Shown: piece after piece, positions 43,974 to 52,870 of the stretch | Layout: each line of letters opens with the position of its first letter | Position numbering within the stretch: position 1 is the first letter of the stretch | Made by a program: the position numbers and the translations under genes | Source of the DNA: Caenimonas sp. SL110 | GTDB lineage: Bacteria > Pseudomonadota > Gammaproteobacteria > Burkholderiales > Burkholderiaceae_C | NCBI RefSeq assembly: GCF_001044395.1 | Contig: NZ_JANU01000007.1 | Coordinates: 1-64,000 of the forward strand | Reading direction: 5' to 3' | Length of the DNA stretch: 64,000 nucleotides | The notes under the pieces: model-generated | The model's input: only the letters and a program-made list of their open reading frames with translations | What the model was told of the DNA's origin: nothing | Database searches by the model: none

Positions 43974-44004
43974 TAAAAAAAGCCCCGATCTTGCGACCGG
44001 GGCT
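43974..44004 (-). terminator. Intrinsic terminator downstream of the phasin gene
   Basis: On the minus strand AGCCCCG and CGGGGCT form a 7-bp stem followed by a run of seven T residues. It lies about 160 nt past the phasin stop and just after the convergent patatin gene. The plus direction has no T-run, so it mainly ends the phasin transcript. Confidence 0.8.
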
Positions 44005-44162
44005 TGAAGGATCCCTGAACCAGTGAAGGTGCCGAAAGGACCCGAGGAGACAACCAGTAGAACTTGCGTTCAGTGAACACGAGTTTCGGACAGATGCTCC
44101 GTGATTTGTAGAGGTCCTGCTCAACTAAGAGCGCGAACCTGTGAACGATTTAGCGCAAGGGC

Positions 44163-44708
44163 TTAGCGCTTCTTCGCAGTCGTGGTCTTGGCAGCGTTGA
44201 CGGCCTGGCTTGCGACTGCGTTGAAATTGGCTTCAGCGACATCGGATGCCTGCTTCACAGCCTTTTGCACGGATTCCAGGGCGTTGTTGCCAGCGGCAAC
44301 GGCGCTCTTGAACACGGCGACTGCGGTTTCGCTGCCTGCAGGGGCGTTCTTGGCTGCGTTGTCGACGACCGACAGGAACTTTTTCTGGGCTTCAGCGGCC
44401 TGCACTTCGAATGCCTTGCCGAATTCAGCGCCCGTGCCCGATGCGATATCGCGAACGTGGCCGAAGTAAGCAGCGGTCTTGGCTGCGAGGGGTTCCGACA
44501 TGGCGGCGAAGAGAGCCAGCAGTTCTTGCGGGTCCTTGGCTGCGAGAACAGCTTGCGTGGTGCCCGATGCTTCGGTCAGGGCAGCTTTGGAAGCCGTGAG
44601 GTTCAGTTCGACGAGCTTTTCGACGCCTTCGAATGCCTTGCCGGACAGGCCGAACAGGGTTTCGATGGAAGCTTTTTGCGAGGCCAGGACTTGTTCAGCG
44701 GTCAACAT
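44163..44708 (-). CDS. phaP: Phasin, PHA granule-associated protein
   Basis: The product has 181 residues, Ala-rich and almost wholly helical, with the family opening [21 protein letters not shown] and a Lys/Ala/Thr-rich tail ending AKKR. Phasins coat polyhydroxyalkanoate granules and control their number and size. The gene stands alone with its own terminator and a strong promoter set among PhaR-like motifs. This implies that the organism stores PHA, although no polymer synthase is in the window. Confidence 0.92.
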   Translation of the reverse strand: MLTAEQVLASQKASIETLFGLSGKAFEGVEKLVELNLTASKAALTEASGTTQAVLAAKDPQELLALFAAMSEPLAAKTAAYFGHVRDIASGTGAEFGKAFEVQAAEAQKKFLSVVDNAAKNAPAGSETAVAVFKSAVAAGNNALESVQKAVKQASDVAEANFNAVASQAVNAAKTTTAKKR

Positions 44709-44767
44709 AGATTTTCTCCGGTAGTTTGGGTGCAGATCGGGTGAGGATCGGTTTTACTGCGCCGTTT

Positions 44768-44841
44768 TGTTGCAGTGCAGCATGGGTTGAAGTATAGGGG
44801 GCTGCAAAGGTATTGCAAGCAGTTTTTGGTGCAACGCAGCA
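44768..44841 (-). promoter_or_regulatory. Phasin promoter with TGCA-rich PhaR-like motifs
   Basis: On the minus strand TTGCAA (44818-44813) and TATACT (44796-44791) are 16 nt apart, a good sigma-70 promoter. It is flanked by TGCTGCACTGCAACA (44782-44768) and TGCTGCGTTGCACC (44841-44828), and the -35 lies in the dyad CTGCAA / TTGCAAGCAG (44802-44822). PhaR repressors bind TGCA-rich sites at phaP, so these are likely operators. The rest of the 189-nt gap to the divergent deacetylase gene holds nothing else recognised. Confidence 0.6.
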
Positions 44842-44897
44842 TTCTGGAGAAGCCCGCCTAGAAACCGGTTTCGCAAGGGGCACCCACAATCGGCTGG

Positions 44898-45827
44898 ATG
44901 AAGGTTTTCTACGCCACGCAGTTCGTATTGCGGTTGCCGCAAGGGCATCGATTCCCGATGGCAAAGTACCAGTTGCTGCGCGACAGGCTGGCTGATGAGC
45001 TGCCCGAAGTCGAGCTTGCGCAGGCCTTGCCCGCCACGGATGGGCAGCTGGCGCTCGTGCATACGCCGACATATATCGATGCAATCTCCAATGGAACTGT
45101 GGACCCCAAAGTCATGCGCGAAATCGGGTTTCCCTGGAGCGACGCGATGTCCGATCGGGCCAGGCGGTCTGTGGGTGCGACCGTTGCGGCTTGCCGTGCG
45201 GCGTTCCAGGAGGGAATCGCCGCCAACATCGCGGGTGGCACGCATCACGCCTATGCGGACAAGGGCGCAGGCTTTTGCGTGTTCAACGACGCCGCGGTTG
45301 CGTCGCGTCTCATGCAGGCCGAGTGGGGGCGGCGGGGGAATCGACCGCTTCGCGTTGCAATCATCGACCTGGACGTTCACCAGGGCAACGGAACCGCACA
45401 TGTCTTTCGCAGCGACGACTCGGTCTTCACGCTGTCCGTCCACGGGCAGAAGAACTTTCCGTTTCGCAAGGAGGCGAGCGATCTTGATGTGGATCTGCCC
45501 GATGGCTGTGCGGACGACCAATACCTTCATGCGCTCGAAGTGGCGCTGTTCGAGCTGGAGCAGCGGTTCGAGCCTGGTCTCGTGATCTACCTGGCCGGCG
45601 CCGACCCGCATGAGGGTGATCGGCTGGGCCGCCTCAAATTGACCTGGGATGGCCTGGAGGCGCGTGACCGGCGGGTGTTCGACTGGGCGTGGCAAAGGCG
45701 CATACCCCTGGCTTTTGCGATGGCTGGCGGCTACGGCGAGCGTATTGAAGACACGGTGCAGGTTCAGGTGAACACGTTCAAGGTTGCCTGCGAATACGCG
45801 GCGCGCTGGCAGAATCTGGCGCGATGA
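44898..45827 (+). CDS. Histone deacetylase-family protein (acetylpolyamine amidohydrolase-like)
   Basis: The product has 309 residues. The active site histidine pair is H116-H117 (GGTHHA), and zinc ligands D159 and H161 are in IDLDVHQGNGTAHVF; a further aspartate is in LAGADPHEGD. Bacterial members remove acetyl groups from small amines or proteins rather than histones. The substrate here cannot be told. The stop overlaps the thioesterase start (ATGA), so the two are coupled. Confidence 0.88.
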   Translation: MKVFYATQFVLRLPQGHRFPMAKYQLLRDRLADELPEVELAQALPATDGQLALVHTPTYIDAISNGTVDPKVMREIGFPWSDAMSDRARRSVGATVAACRAAFQEGIAANIAGGTHHAYADKGAGFCVFNDAAVASRLMQAEWGRRGNRPLRVAIIDLDVHQGNGTAHVFRSDDSVFTLSVHGQKNFPFRKEASDLDVDLPDGCADDQYLHALEVALFELEQRFEPGLVIYLAGADPHEGDRLGRLKLTWDGLEARDRRVFDWAWQRRIPLAFAMAGGYGERIEDTVQVQVNTFKVACEYAARWQNLAR

Positions 45828-46270
45828 GCGACTCTCTATCAACCAAGCCCCAGCCTGAGCATCGAACGGCGTACAAGGTGTTCCGCACCATCGGCACACG
45901 CTGGATGGACAACGACGCCTACGGTCATGTCAACAACGTCGTGTACTACAGCTGGTTCGACACGGCCGTCAACGCCCACCTCATCGAGCAGGGTGCGCTT
46001 GACATCCAGCACGGCGAAACGATCGGGCTGGTCATTGAAACCCAGTGCAACTACTTTGCTGCGCTGGAGTTTCCCCACCCCATCGAGGCAGGATTGCGCG
46101 TTGCCCATGTGGGCAAGTCGAGCGTGCGCTATGAAGTCGGAATCTTCGCTGTGGGTGAGCCGATGACAGCCGCGAAGGGTCATTTCGTGCACGTCTATGT
46201 CGATCGCACCACACGCAGACCTGCCGAGCTTGCGCAGCGGCTGCGCCAGGTGCTCGAGGCGCTGCGCTAG
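45824..46270 (+). CDS. Acyl-CoA thioesterase, 4HBT hot-dog family
   Basis: The product has 148 residues, the usual single hot-dog size. The motif MDNDAYGHVNNVVYYSWFD holds the family's catalytic-type D31 together with H35 and N37. It hydrolyses an acyl-CoA or aryl-CoA thioester in the cytosol. It overlaps the deacetylase-family gene by 4 nt. Its substrate is not predictable from sequence alone. Confidence 0.87.
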   Translation: MSDSLSTKPQPEHRTAYKVFRTIGTRWMDNDAYGHVNNVVYYSWFDTAVNAHLIEQGALDIQHGETIGLVIETQCNYFAALEFPHPIEAGLRVAHVGKSSVRYEVGIFAVGEPMTAAKGHFVHVYVDRTTRRPAELAQRLRQVLEALR

Positions 46271-46350
46271 GACTCAGGACTTCCCGGAACGCGAATCGGG
46301 GCTCGTTCGTCCAAACAGCGGCGGTTATGCTCGGTTTACGGAGAACAAGA

Positions 46351-47763
46351 ATGAATCCAGCATTATCGCGAGCCCTGGCCGGCGCGCTTGTCATGGGCCC
46401 GCAAATCGCACACGCGGCCGATATGGATGGGCGTTTGCTCGGGCCCATGTGGGGTATTCCTTTTGCGGGGCTTCTGCTTTGCATTGCGTTGATGCCACTT
46501 CTCGCGCCGTCGTTCTGGCACCACCACTTCGGCAAGGTGGCGGCGGGCTGGGGCTTGGCGTTTCTGGTGCCCTTTGCGATCCAGTGGGGAGTGGGACCGG
46601 CATGGGTGAGCGTGGTTCATGCGCTTTTGGCGGAGTACCTGCCGTTCGTCATCTTGCTCACGGCGCTCTACACCGTGTCCGGCGGCATCCACATACGCGG
46701 AAATCTTCACGGCAGCCCGGGGTTGAACACGGCCATTCTTGCGATTGGCGCCGTGCTGGCCAGCCTGATGGGCACGACCGGCGCATCGATGCTGCTCATC
46801 CGTCCGCTCATTCGAGCCAACGACAACCGACAGCACGCGGCGCATATCGTCGTCTTCTTCATCTTCATTGTTTCCAATGCCGGGGGCTCGTTGACGCCGC
46901 TGGGCGATCCTCCGCTTTTTCTGGGCTTCCTCAAGGGGGTGGAGTTCTTCTGGACGGTGAAATACATCTTCCCCGAGACCCTGTTCCTGGTGGGCTCGCT
47001 GCTCGTGATCTTCTACGTGATGGACAGCTGGTATTACCACCGGCGCGAAGAGATTCTGCCGGTTGACCCGACCCCCGATTCACCGCGCCTGGGCTTCGAC
47101 GGCGCGCGCAATTTCTTCTTGCTGGCAGGCGTCGTGGGCCTGGTGCTGCTGAGCGGCTTGTGGAAGTCGCCGGTGACGTTCAATCTGTCGGGCACGGAAA
47201 TCGGCCTTCCGGGACTCGTACGCGATGCCGGTTTGCTGGTCATCACCATCTTGTCGCTCAGGATCACGCCCACTTCGGTTCATGCAGACAACCAGTTTGG
47301 CTGGGGACCCATGCTGGAAGTCGCCAAGCTCTTTGCCGGCATCTTCCTGACCATCATCCCGGTGATCGCGATGCTGCGCGCCGGCGTGGATGGGCCATTC
47401 GGTGCCATCGTCTCCGCGGTCACCCGACCGGACGGATCGCCCAATCCCCTCATGTATTTCTGGGCGACCGGCGTACTCAGCTCCTTCCTGGACAACGCGC
47501 CGACGTACCTGGTTTTCTTCAACACCGCAGGTGGAGACGCAGTGCGCCTGATGACGGAACTTGCTCCCACACTCGCCGCCATTTCCGCAGGTTCGGTCTT
47601 CATGGGTGCCAACACGTATATCGGCAACGCGCCGAACCTCATGGTCAAAGCCATTGCCGAAGACAGGGGCGTCAGGATGCCCAGCTTCTTTGGTTACATG
47701 GCCTGGTCCGGACTGATCCTCTTGCCGCTTTTCTTCATCATCACCCTCATCTGGTTTAAGTAA
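46351..47763 (+). CDS. Sodium/proton antiporter-like membrane protein (ion transporter superfamily)
   Basis: The product has 470 residues with about twelve membrane helices. ATG at 46351 was chosen because CGGAG lies at a good distance; an upstream ATG at 46327 lacks one. Motifs such as LMGTTGASMLLIRPLIRAN, SNAGGSLTPLGDPPLFLGFL and SSFLDNAPTYLVFF are typical of NhaD/ArsB/CitM-type transporters annotated as sodium:proton antiporters. It probably exchanges Na+ for H+ at the inner membrane, but an organic anion substrate cannot be excluded. Confidence 0.8.
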   Translation: MNPALSRALAGALVMGPQIAHAADMDGRLLGPMWGIPFAGLLLCIALMPLLAPSFWHHHFGKVAAGWGLAFLVPFAIQWGVGPAWVSVVHALLAEYLPFVILLTALYTVSGGIHIRGNLHGSPGLNTAILAIGAVLASLMGTTGASMLLIRPLIRANDNRQHAAHIVVFFIFIVSNAGGSLTPLGDPPLFLGFLKGVEFFWTVKYIFPETLFLVGSLLVIFYVMDSWYYHRREEILPVDPTPDSPRLGFDGARNFFLLAGVVGLVLLSGLWKSPVTFNLSGTEIGLPGLVRDAGLLVITILSLRITPTSVHADNQFGWGPMLEVAKLFAGIFLTIIPVIAMLRAGVDGPFGAIVSAVTRPDGSPNPLMYFWATGVLSSFLDNAPTYLVFFNTAGGDAVRLMTELAPTLAAISAGSVFMGANTYIGNAPNLMVKAIAEDRGVRMPSFFGYMAWSGLILLPLFFIITLIWFK

Positions 47764-47764
47764 C

Positions 47765-48754
47765 ATGAACAAGCCACGCATCCTCGTCGCACGGTCGGTT
47801 TTTCCTGAAGTCATCGAAAAGCTGCAGCAGTTCTTCGACGTTGAACACAATCAGGCCGACGAACAGTGGACCAAGCAGCAACTCGGCGAAAAGCTGCACG
47901 ACAAGGTCGGCGCGTTCACCACCGGCGGCGAACGCATTGACGCGCAGACGCTCGCCGCAGCGCCGGCCCTCAAGATCTGCGCGAACATGGCCGTGGGCTA
48001 CAACAACTTCGATGTGCCGGCGATGACGCAGCGCGGTGTGCTCGCGACCAATACGCCAGATGTCCTGACCGAAACCACCGCCGACTTCGGCTTCGCGCTT
48101 TTGATGGCCACCGCGCGGCGGATTTCTGAGAGCGAACATTTCCTGCGCGCCGGAAAGTGGGGCAAGTGGAGCTATGACATGTTCGCCGGCAGTGATGTGC
48201 ATGGTTCCACACTCGGCATTCTCGGCATGGGCCGCATCGGGCAGGGCATCGCGCGACGTGGGGCGCACGGCTTTGGCATGAATGTGATCTATCACAACCG
48301 CTCGCGCCTGTCGGCTGAACTCGAAGGCGAGTGCAAGGCCCGCTATGTCACCAAAGAGGAGCTGTTGCGCACGGCCGACCACCTGGTGCTCGTGTTGCCG
48401 TATTCAGCCGAGTCCCATCACACGATAGGCGCTGCGGAGCTTTCGCAGATGAAACCCACCGCGACGCTCGTGAACATTGCGCGTGGCGGCATCGTCGATG
48501 ATGCCGCCCTGGCCAAAGCACTGCGCGACCGGACGATTGCGGCGGCAGGCCTTGATGTGTTCGAGGGGGAGCCCAAGGTGCATCCCGATCTGTTGACGGT
48601 GCCTAACGTCGTGCTGACCCCGCACATTGCCAGCGCTACCGTGCCGACACGCCTGGCGATGGCGCAACTGGCTGCAGACAACCTGATTGGCTTCCTTGTG
48701 CATGGCAAACCGCTCACGCCACTGAACCCTGACGTGTTGAAGGCGGGTGCCTGA
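47765..48754 (+). CDS. D-2-hydroxyacid dehydrogenase, glyoxylate/hydroxypyruvate reductase type
   Basis: The product has 329 residues. The NAD(P) motif GMGRIG is at 154-159, and the catalytic triad is R240, E269 and H287. The sequence is nearest to the GhrB/GRHPR group that reduces glyoxylate to glycolate and hydroxypyruvate to glycerate. It starts one base after the antiporter stop and overlaps rmuC by 8 nt, so the run antiporter-dehydrogenase-rmuC-MFS may be one transcript. Confidence 0.87.
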   Translation: MNKPRILVARSVFPEVIEKLQQFFDVEHNQADEQWTKQQLGEKLHDKVGAFTTGGERIDAQTLAAAPALKICANMAVGYNNFDVPAMTQRGVLATNTPDVLTETTADFGFALLMATARRISESEHFLRAGKWGKWSYDMFAGSDVHGSTLGILGMGRIGQGIARRGAHGFGMNVIYHNRSRLSAELEGECKARYVTKEELLRTADHLVLVLPYSAESHHTIGAAELSQMKPTATLVNIARGGIVDDAALAKALRDRTIAAAGLDVFEGEPKVHPDLLTVPNVVLTPHIASATVPTRLAMAQLAADNLIGFLVHGKPLTPLNPDVLKAGA

Positions 48755-50093
48755 TTTGGAAATCTGGCTGCTCATTGCGCTGGCGATCGTCAACGCGGTT
48801 GTGGTCTTTGTGCTGCTGATGCGCAAGCCTGCGGCTGATGATGCAGCGCGCCAGGAACTGCTCGCCGCCAACGAACGCATGGAGCGCGAACTGCGCCGCG
48901 AGATCAGCGAGTCATCTCGTGGCGCGCGCACCGAGCTGACCCACACACTGGCAACGTTCCAGGATGCCGTCGTGCGACAGGGCGCCGAAGCCACGCGCAC
49001 GCAGAACATCCAGATCGACGCATTCGCCCAGCAACTCACGCTGCTGCAAAAAAGTCTCTCGGACACCTTGTCGGTACAGCTGCAGAGCCTGGGCGAATCG
49101 AACGCGCGGCGTCTGGGCGAAGTGCGCGCAACGCTGGATGCCCAGCTTGCCCAGTTGCAGCAGACCAACTCGGCCAAGCTCGACGAGATGCGCAAGACGG
49201 TCGATGAGAAGCTGCAGACGACGCTGGAGACGCGCCTGGGCGAAAGTTTCAAGCAGGTCGCCGATCGCCTGGAGCAGGTGCACAAGGGCCTGGGCGAGAT
49301 GCAGTCGCTCGCCCAGGGCGTGGGCGACTTGCAGCGCGTTCTGACGAACGTGAAGACGCGCGGCATGTTTGGCGAAGTCCAACTCGAGGCTTTGCTGGAA
49401 CAGGTCCTGACCAGCGAGCAGTACGCCAAGCAAGTTGAAACCAAACCGCGCAGCAACCAGCGCGTGGATTTCGCGGTGAAGTTTCCGGGCCGCAGCGCCG
49501 ATGGAACTCCAGTCTGGCTGCCGATCGATGCCAAGTTTCCGCGCGACGATTACGAGCGATTGCTCGACGCCCACGACCGAGCCGATGCGGCAGCTGCCGA
49601 CATCGCAGCCCGCGCCCTTGAATCGCGAATCCGCACCGAGGCCAGGTCGATCGCCGAGAGCTACCTGTGCCCCCCGCACACCACCGACTTCGCGATCCTG
49701 TTCCTGCCCATCGAGAGCCTCTACGCGGAGGTGCTTCGCCGCCCCGGCCTCATGGACAGCCTGCAGCGGGATTACCGCGTGACGCTCGCAGGCCCGACGA
49801 CCTTGCTGGCGATGCTCAACAGCCTGCACATGGGGTTTCGCACGCTTGCGCTTGAGCAGCAGGCTTCGGAAGTCTGGCGGGTGCTGGGCGCGGTCAAGAC
49901 CGAGTTCGAACGCTACGGCACCTGGGTGGAGAAGATCCGCGACCAGGTGCGCAAGGCTTCGGATACGCTGGACACGGCGCAGACGCGAACCAACCAGATG
50001 CGCCGCGCGCTGAAGGTTGTGGAGGCGCTGCCGCAAGAGCAGGCCCAGGCGCTGCTACCGCCAGCTGACGAAGGGGACGACGGCCCGCCATGA
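48747..50093 (+). CDS. rmuC: DNA recombination protein RmuC
   Basis: The product has 448 residues. An N-terminal membrane helix (residues 5-24) is followed by a long coiled coil to about 200, then the RmuC nuclease-like domain with GMFGEVQLEALLEQVL, the PIDAKFPRDDYE motif and LAGPTTLLAMLNSLHMGFRTLALE. RmuC limits inversions at short inverted repeats. GTG at 48747 overlaps the upstream gene. The stop overlaps the MFS start. Confidence 0.92.
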   Translation: MPDLEIWLLIALAIVNAVVVFVLLMRKPAADDAARQELLAANERMERELRREISESSRGARTELTHTLATFQDAVVRQGAEATRTQNIQIDAFAQQLTLLQKSLSDTLSVQLQSLGESNARRLGEVRATLDAQLAQLQQTNSAKLDEMRKTVDEKLQTTLETRLGESFKQVADRLEQVHKGLGEMQSLAQGVGDLQRVLTNVKTRGMFGEVQLEALLEQVLTSEQYAKQVETKPRSNQRVDFAVKFPGRSADGTPVWLPIDAKFPRDDYERLLDAHDRADAAAADIAARALESRIRTEARSIAESYLCPPHTTDFAILFLPIESLYAEVLRRPGLMDSLQRDYRVTLAGPTTLLAMLNSLHMGFRTLALEQQASEVWRVLGAVKTEFERYGTWVEKIRDQVRKASDTLDTAQTRTNQMRRALKVVEALPQEQAQALLPPADEGDDGPP

Positions 50094-51253
50094 TGGGACT
50101 CGACCCGGCGCTGGCGCGGCTGATCGGCGGCCACGTCTTCCTGCACACGACGATGGCAGGGGTGCGGCTTGCGGCCCCCTTGCTGGCGCTGCGCGAAGGC
50201 TACAGTGCAGCGGCGGTCGGCGTCTTGCTTGCGCTATTTGCCCTGACACAGGTGTTCCTGTCGCTGCCTGCAGGTCGATTTGCCGACCGGCACGGTTTGA
50301 AGCGGCCGGTTTCGTATTGCGTGTTCGCCTCTTGCGCCGGTGCGGGCCTCGCGGCCGCGTTTCCGAACTTTTTGGTGCTGTGTCTGGCCGCGCTGCTGAC
50401 CGGAGGCGCGACAGGCGCGGCATCGATCGCGATCCAGCGGCACGTCGGGCGCGCTGCTGGCGATTCGACCCGGCGGCGGCAGGTGTTTTCCTGGCTGTCG
50501 ATAGGACCGGCGTTTTCCAATTTCCTGGGCCCCTTTGCAGCCGGCCTCATGATCGACCATGCGGGGTTTCGCTGGGCATTCCTGCTGATGGCTTTTGCGC
50601 CTGTCGCGTCCTGGCTGTTCATCCGCAAGACGAAGGAGCTGGAGCCGGTGGTGCCCAGGGAGGGCGACCACAAGAACCGCGCCTGGGACCTGATGCGTGA
50701 CGCGCGGTTTCGGCGGCTGCTGCTGGTGAACTGGTTTCTCTCGTCGTGCTGGGATGTGCACACCTTCGTGGTTCCGGTGCTGGGACACGAGCGGGGAATT
50801 TCAGCGTCTGTGATCGGATCGATCCTGGGCGCGTTTGCCATCGCTGCTGCGTTGATCCGGGTTGTCTTGCCCATGGTCGCTGCACACCTGCGCGAGTGGG
50901 CTGTGGTGGCCAGCGCGATGGTTGCGACGGCGGTCCTTTTCGGCATCTATCCGTTCATGCATTCGGCCCTCGCAATGGGCCTGTGTTCGGTCATGCTGGG
51001 CTTCGCGCTGGGGACCGTGCAGCCGATGATCATGAGCAGCCTGCACCAGATCACGCCCGAGCACCGTCATGGCGAAGCGCTGGCGATGCGCCTGATGGCG
51101 ATCAATGCCTCCAGCGTCGCCATGCCAATCCTGTTCGGCCTGACCGGTGCGGTGATCGGCATTTCCGGCGTGTTCTGGTTCACCGGCGCCGTCGTAGGTG
51201 CGGGCGCCCGCCTGGCCGTGAAGATGCGCAATGACTCAGCGCCCCAGGCGTGA
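50090..51253 (+). CDS. MFS transporter
   Basis: The product has 387 residues and twelve predicted helices. The loop between helices 2 and 3 carries the MFS signature AGRFADRHGLKRP. The central loop (KTKELEPVVPREGDHKNR) divides two six-helix halves. The substrate is unknown, with drug or small-molecule export the usual guess for this size. It overlaps rmuC by 4 nt and is convergent with the LOG-family gene. Confidence 0.85.
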   Translation: MMGLDPALARLIGGHVFLHTTMAGVRLAAPLLALREGYSAAAVGVLLALFALTQVFLSLPAGRFADRHGLKRPVSYCVFASCAGAGLAAAFPNFLVLCLAALLTGGATGAASIAIQRHVGRAAGDSTRRRQVFSWLSIGPAFSNFLGPFAAGLMIDHAGFRWAFLLMAFAPVASWLFIRKTKELEPVVPREGDHKNRAWDLMRDARFRRLLLVNWFLSSCWDVHTFVVPVLGHERGISASVIGSILGAFAIAAALIRVVLPMVAAHLREWAVVASAMVATAVLFGIYPFMHSALAMGLCSVMLGFALGTVQPMIMSSLHQITPEHRHGEALAMRLMAINASSVAMPILFGLTGAVIGISGVFWFTGAVVGAGARLAVKMRNDSAPQA

Positions 51254-51262
51254 GCCAGCGCA

Positions 51263-52156
51263 TCAGAGCCGGTAGAACTCCTTGATCATCTCCCAGGCCT
51301 CTGCGGGATCGTCGCAGTAGCGAAACAGCTCCAGGTCTGCTTCGGAGATGACGCCTTCTTCGATCAGCACGTCGAAGTTGATGAGGCGCTTCCAGTAGTC
51401 GGTCCCAAAAAGCACGATCGGAACCTGCTTGGCTTTTCTCGTCTGCACGAGCGTGATGACTTCGAACAATTCGTCGAGCGTGCCGAAGCCGCCGGGAAAC
51501 GCGACCAGCGCCTTGGCACGCATCATGAAATGCATCTTGCGCAGCGCGAAGTAATGGAACTTGAATGAGAGCGCAGGCGTGACGTATGGATTGGCCGCTT
51601 CTTCCATTGGCAGCGCGATGGCCAGGCCGACGCTGATGCCGTCACCTTCGTGCGCGCCGCGATTGGCGCCTTGCATGATCCCGGGCCCGCCGCCGGTGCA
51701 GATGAAAAGCATGTCGCGCGGCTCCTTGCCCTGGCTGTATTGCGCGACGAGCTTGCCGAAGGCGCGGGCCTTTTCGTAGTAGTGCGAGTTGCGTGCGAGG
51801 GCGCGCGCGCGGCGAATCTGCGCTTCGTCACCCGAGGCCTGGGCCGCCACGACCATTGCCGCAGCCTCTTCGTCGCTGCGAAACCGGGCGCTGCCAAAAA
51901 CCACGATGGTGTTTTCGATGCCCATCGCCTGCTGCTCCAGGTCGGGTTTGAGCAGTTCGAGCTGGAAGCGGATGCCGCGTGTCTCGCGCCTGAGCAGAAA
52001 CTCGGGGTCGGCGAATGCGAGGCGGCTCGCGTCCGGGTCCAGCGGCAGCCCCTCGGTTGAATGCGCGTGAAGGGTCGCCCAGGCGTCGGCCAGTCGTCGG
52101 TCGTGAATGTTGCGTGTAGATGCCATGAGCGCATTTTGCGTTACTGGCCAGCTCAT
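51263..52156 (-). CDS. LOG-family / TIGR00730 Rossmann-fold protein
   Basis: The product has 297 residues. The nucleotide-binding FICTGGGPGIMQGANRGA and the hallmark PGGFGTLDELFE are present. Family members hydrolyse nucleoside 5'-monophosphates such as AMP to base and ribose phosphate, and some release cytokinins. The N-terminal 90 residues before the Rossmann core are longer than in the short LOG proteins. ATG at 52156 has AGGA 9 nt before it; ATG 52126 is the alternative. Confidence 0.85.
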   Translation of the reverse strand: MSWPVTQNALMASTRNIHDRRLADAWATLHAHSTEGLPLDPDASRLAFADPEFLLRRETRGIRFQLELLKPDLEQQAMGIENTIVVFGSARFRSDEEAAAMVVAAQASGDEAQIRRARALARNSHYYEKARAFGKLVAQYSQGKEPRDMLFICTGGGPGIMQGANRGAHEGDGISVGLAIALPMEEAANPYVTPALSFKFHYFALRKMHFMMRAKALVAFPGGFGTLDELFEVITLVQTRKAKQVPIVLFGTDYWKRLINFDVLIEEGVISEADLELFRYCDDPAEAWEMIKEFYRL

Positions 52157-52182
52157 CTTCCGCTATCCTAGCGCCGACAACG

Positions 52183-52851
52183 ATGGGGGCTCAGGTGGAA
52201 GAGAGCGGATTTCACGTTCTGCTGGACGGTGCGCGGGTGGGGCCTTACGACCGCCGGACCATTGTCGGCATGCGAATAAAAAAGACATTGACGAGCGGCC
52301 ATGTGCTGGTTGCCAGCAATGGCGCGCAGCTGACCGTTGCCGAGCTGATTGGTCAACCGCCGGCTGAGCGCTTCAATGCGACAAAGAGCGGCGTGTTTTC
52401 GGTCGTGCGCGCCACCTACAGTGCCGCGTTGATCGCGGCCGACCGGCGGGGAATTCCCGTTCCCTCGTTCCAGGGCGAAATCGAGGCCCGGGTCCAGAGT
52501 GATGTGCTGCGACTGGCAGGACGCTTTCGCAAAGGGCTGGGCACGCACGAAGGCCGCATCAAGATCCCGCTGGCGGATGTGGTTCAGACCCGGGTCAGGG
52601 GCACCATCGTCGAGATGTGGCTTCGCAACGAGGGCGAGAAGAAGCAGCAGCGCATCGCGATGGAAATGTTCACCGCGGCAGTGGCGGCTGAAATGATCAC
52701 CTGGTTCCCCAATGCGATCCCATTGGCTGAATCGGGCAGCCGCGTGCCAGATGGGAAGGCATCGCAAAATGGGCTCTGGGTCGCAATCGCCTCCATCGCG
52801 CTCGTTCTTGGCGTGATGCTGATGGTGCTTCTATGGCCGCGGGTCTATTGA
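52183..52851 (+). CDS. Uncharacterised protein with GYF_2-like N-terminus and a C-terminal membrane anchor
   Basis: The product has 222 residues. The first 50 residues (VLLDGARVGPYDRRTIVGMR and LTSGHVLVA) resemble the GYF_2 domain, which often binds proline-rich peptides. A middle beta-rich part (residues about 100-170) is unassigned. The last 25 residues form a single membrane helix, so the rest would face the cytosol as a tail-anchored protein. The start ATG is at 52183, divergent from the LOG gene. I cannot give a function. Confidence 0.65.
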   Translation: MGAQVEESGFHVLLDGARVGPYDRRTIVGMRIKKTLTSGHVLVASNGAQLTVAELIGQPPAERFNATKSGVFSVVRATYSAALIAADRRGIPVPSFQGEIEARVQSDVLRLAGRFRKGLGTHEGRIKIPLADVVQTRVRGTIVEMWLRNEGEKKQQRIAMEMFTAAVAAEMITWFPNAIPLAESGSRVPDGKASQNGLWVAIASIALVLGVMLMVLLWPRVY

Positions 52852-52870
52852 CCAGGCCGTCGCCCAGCCA

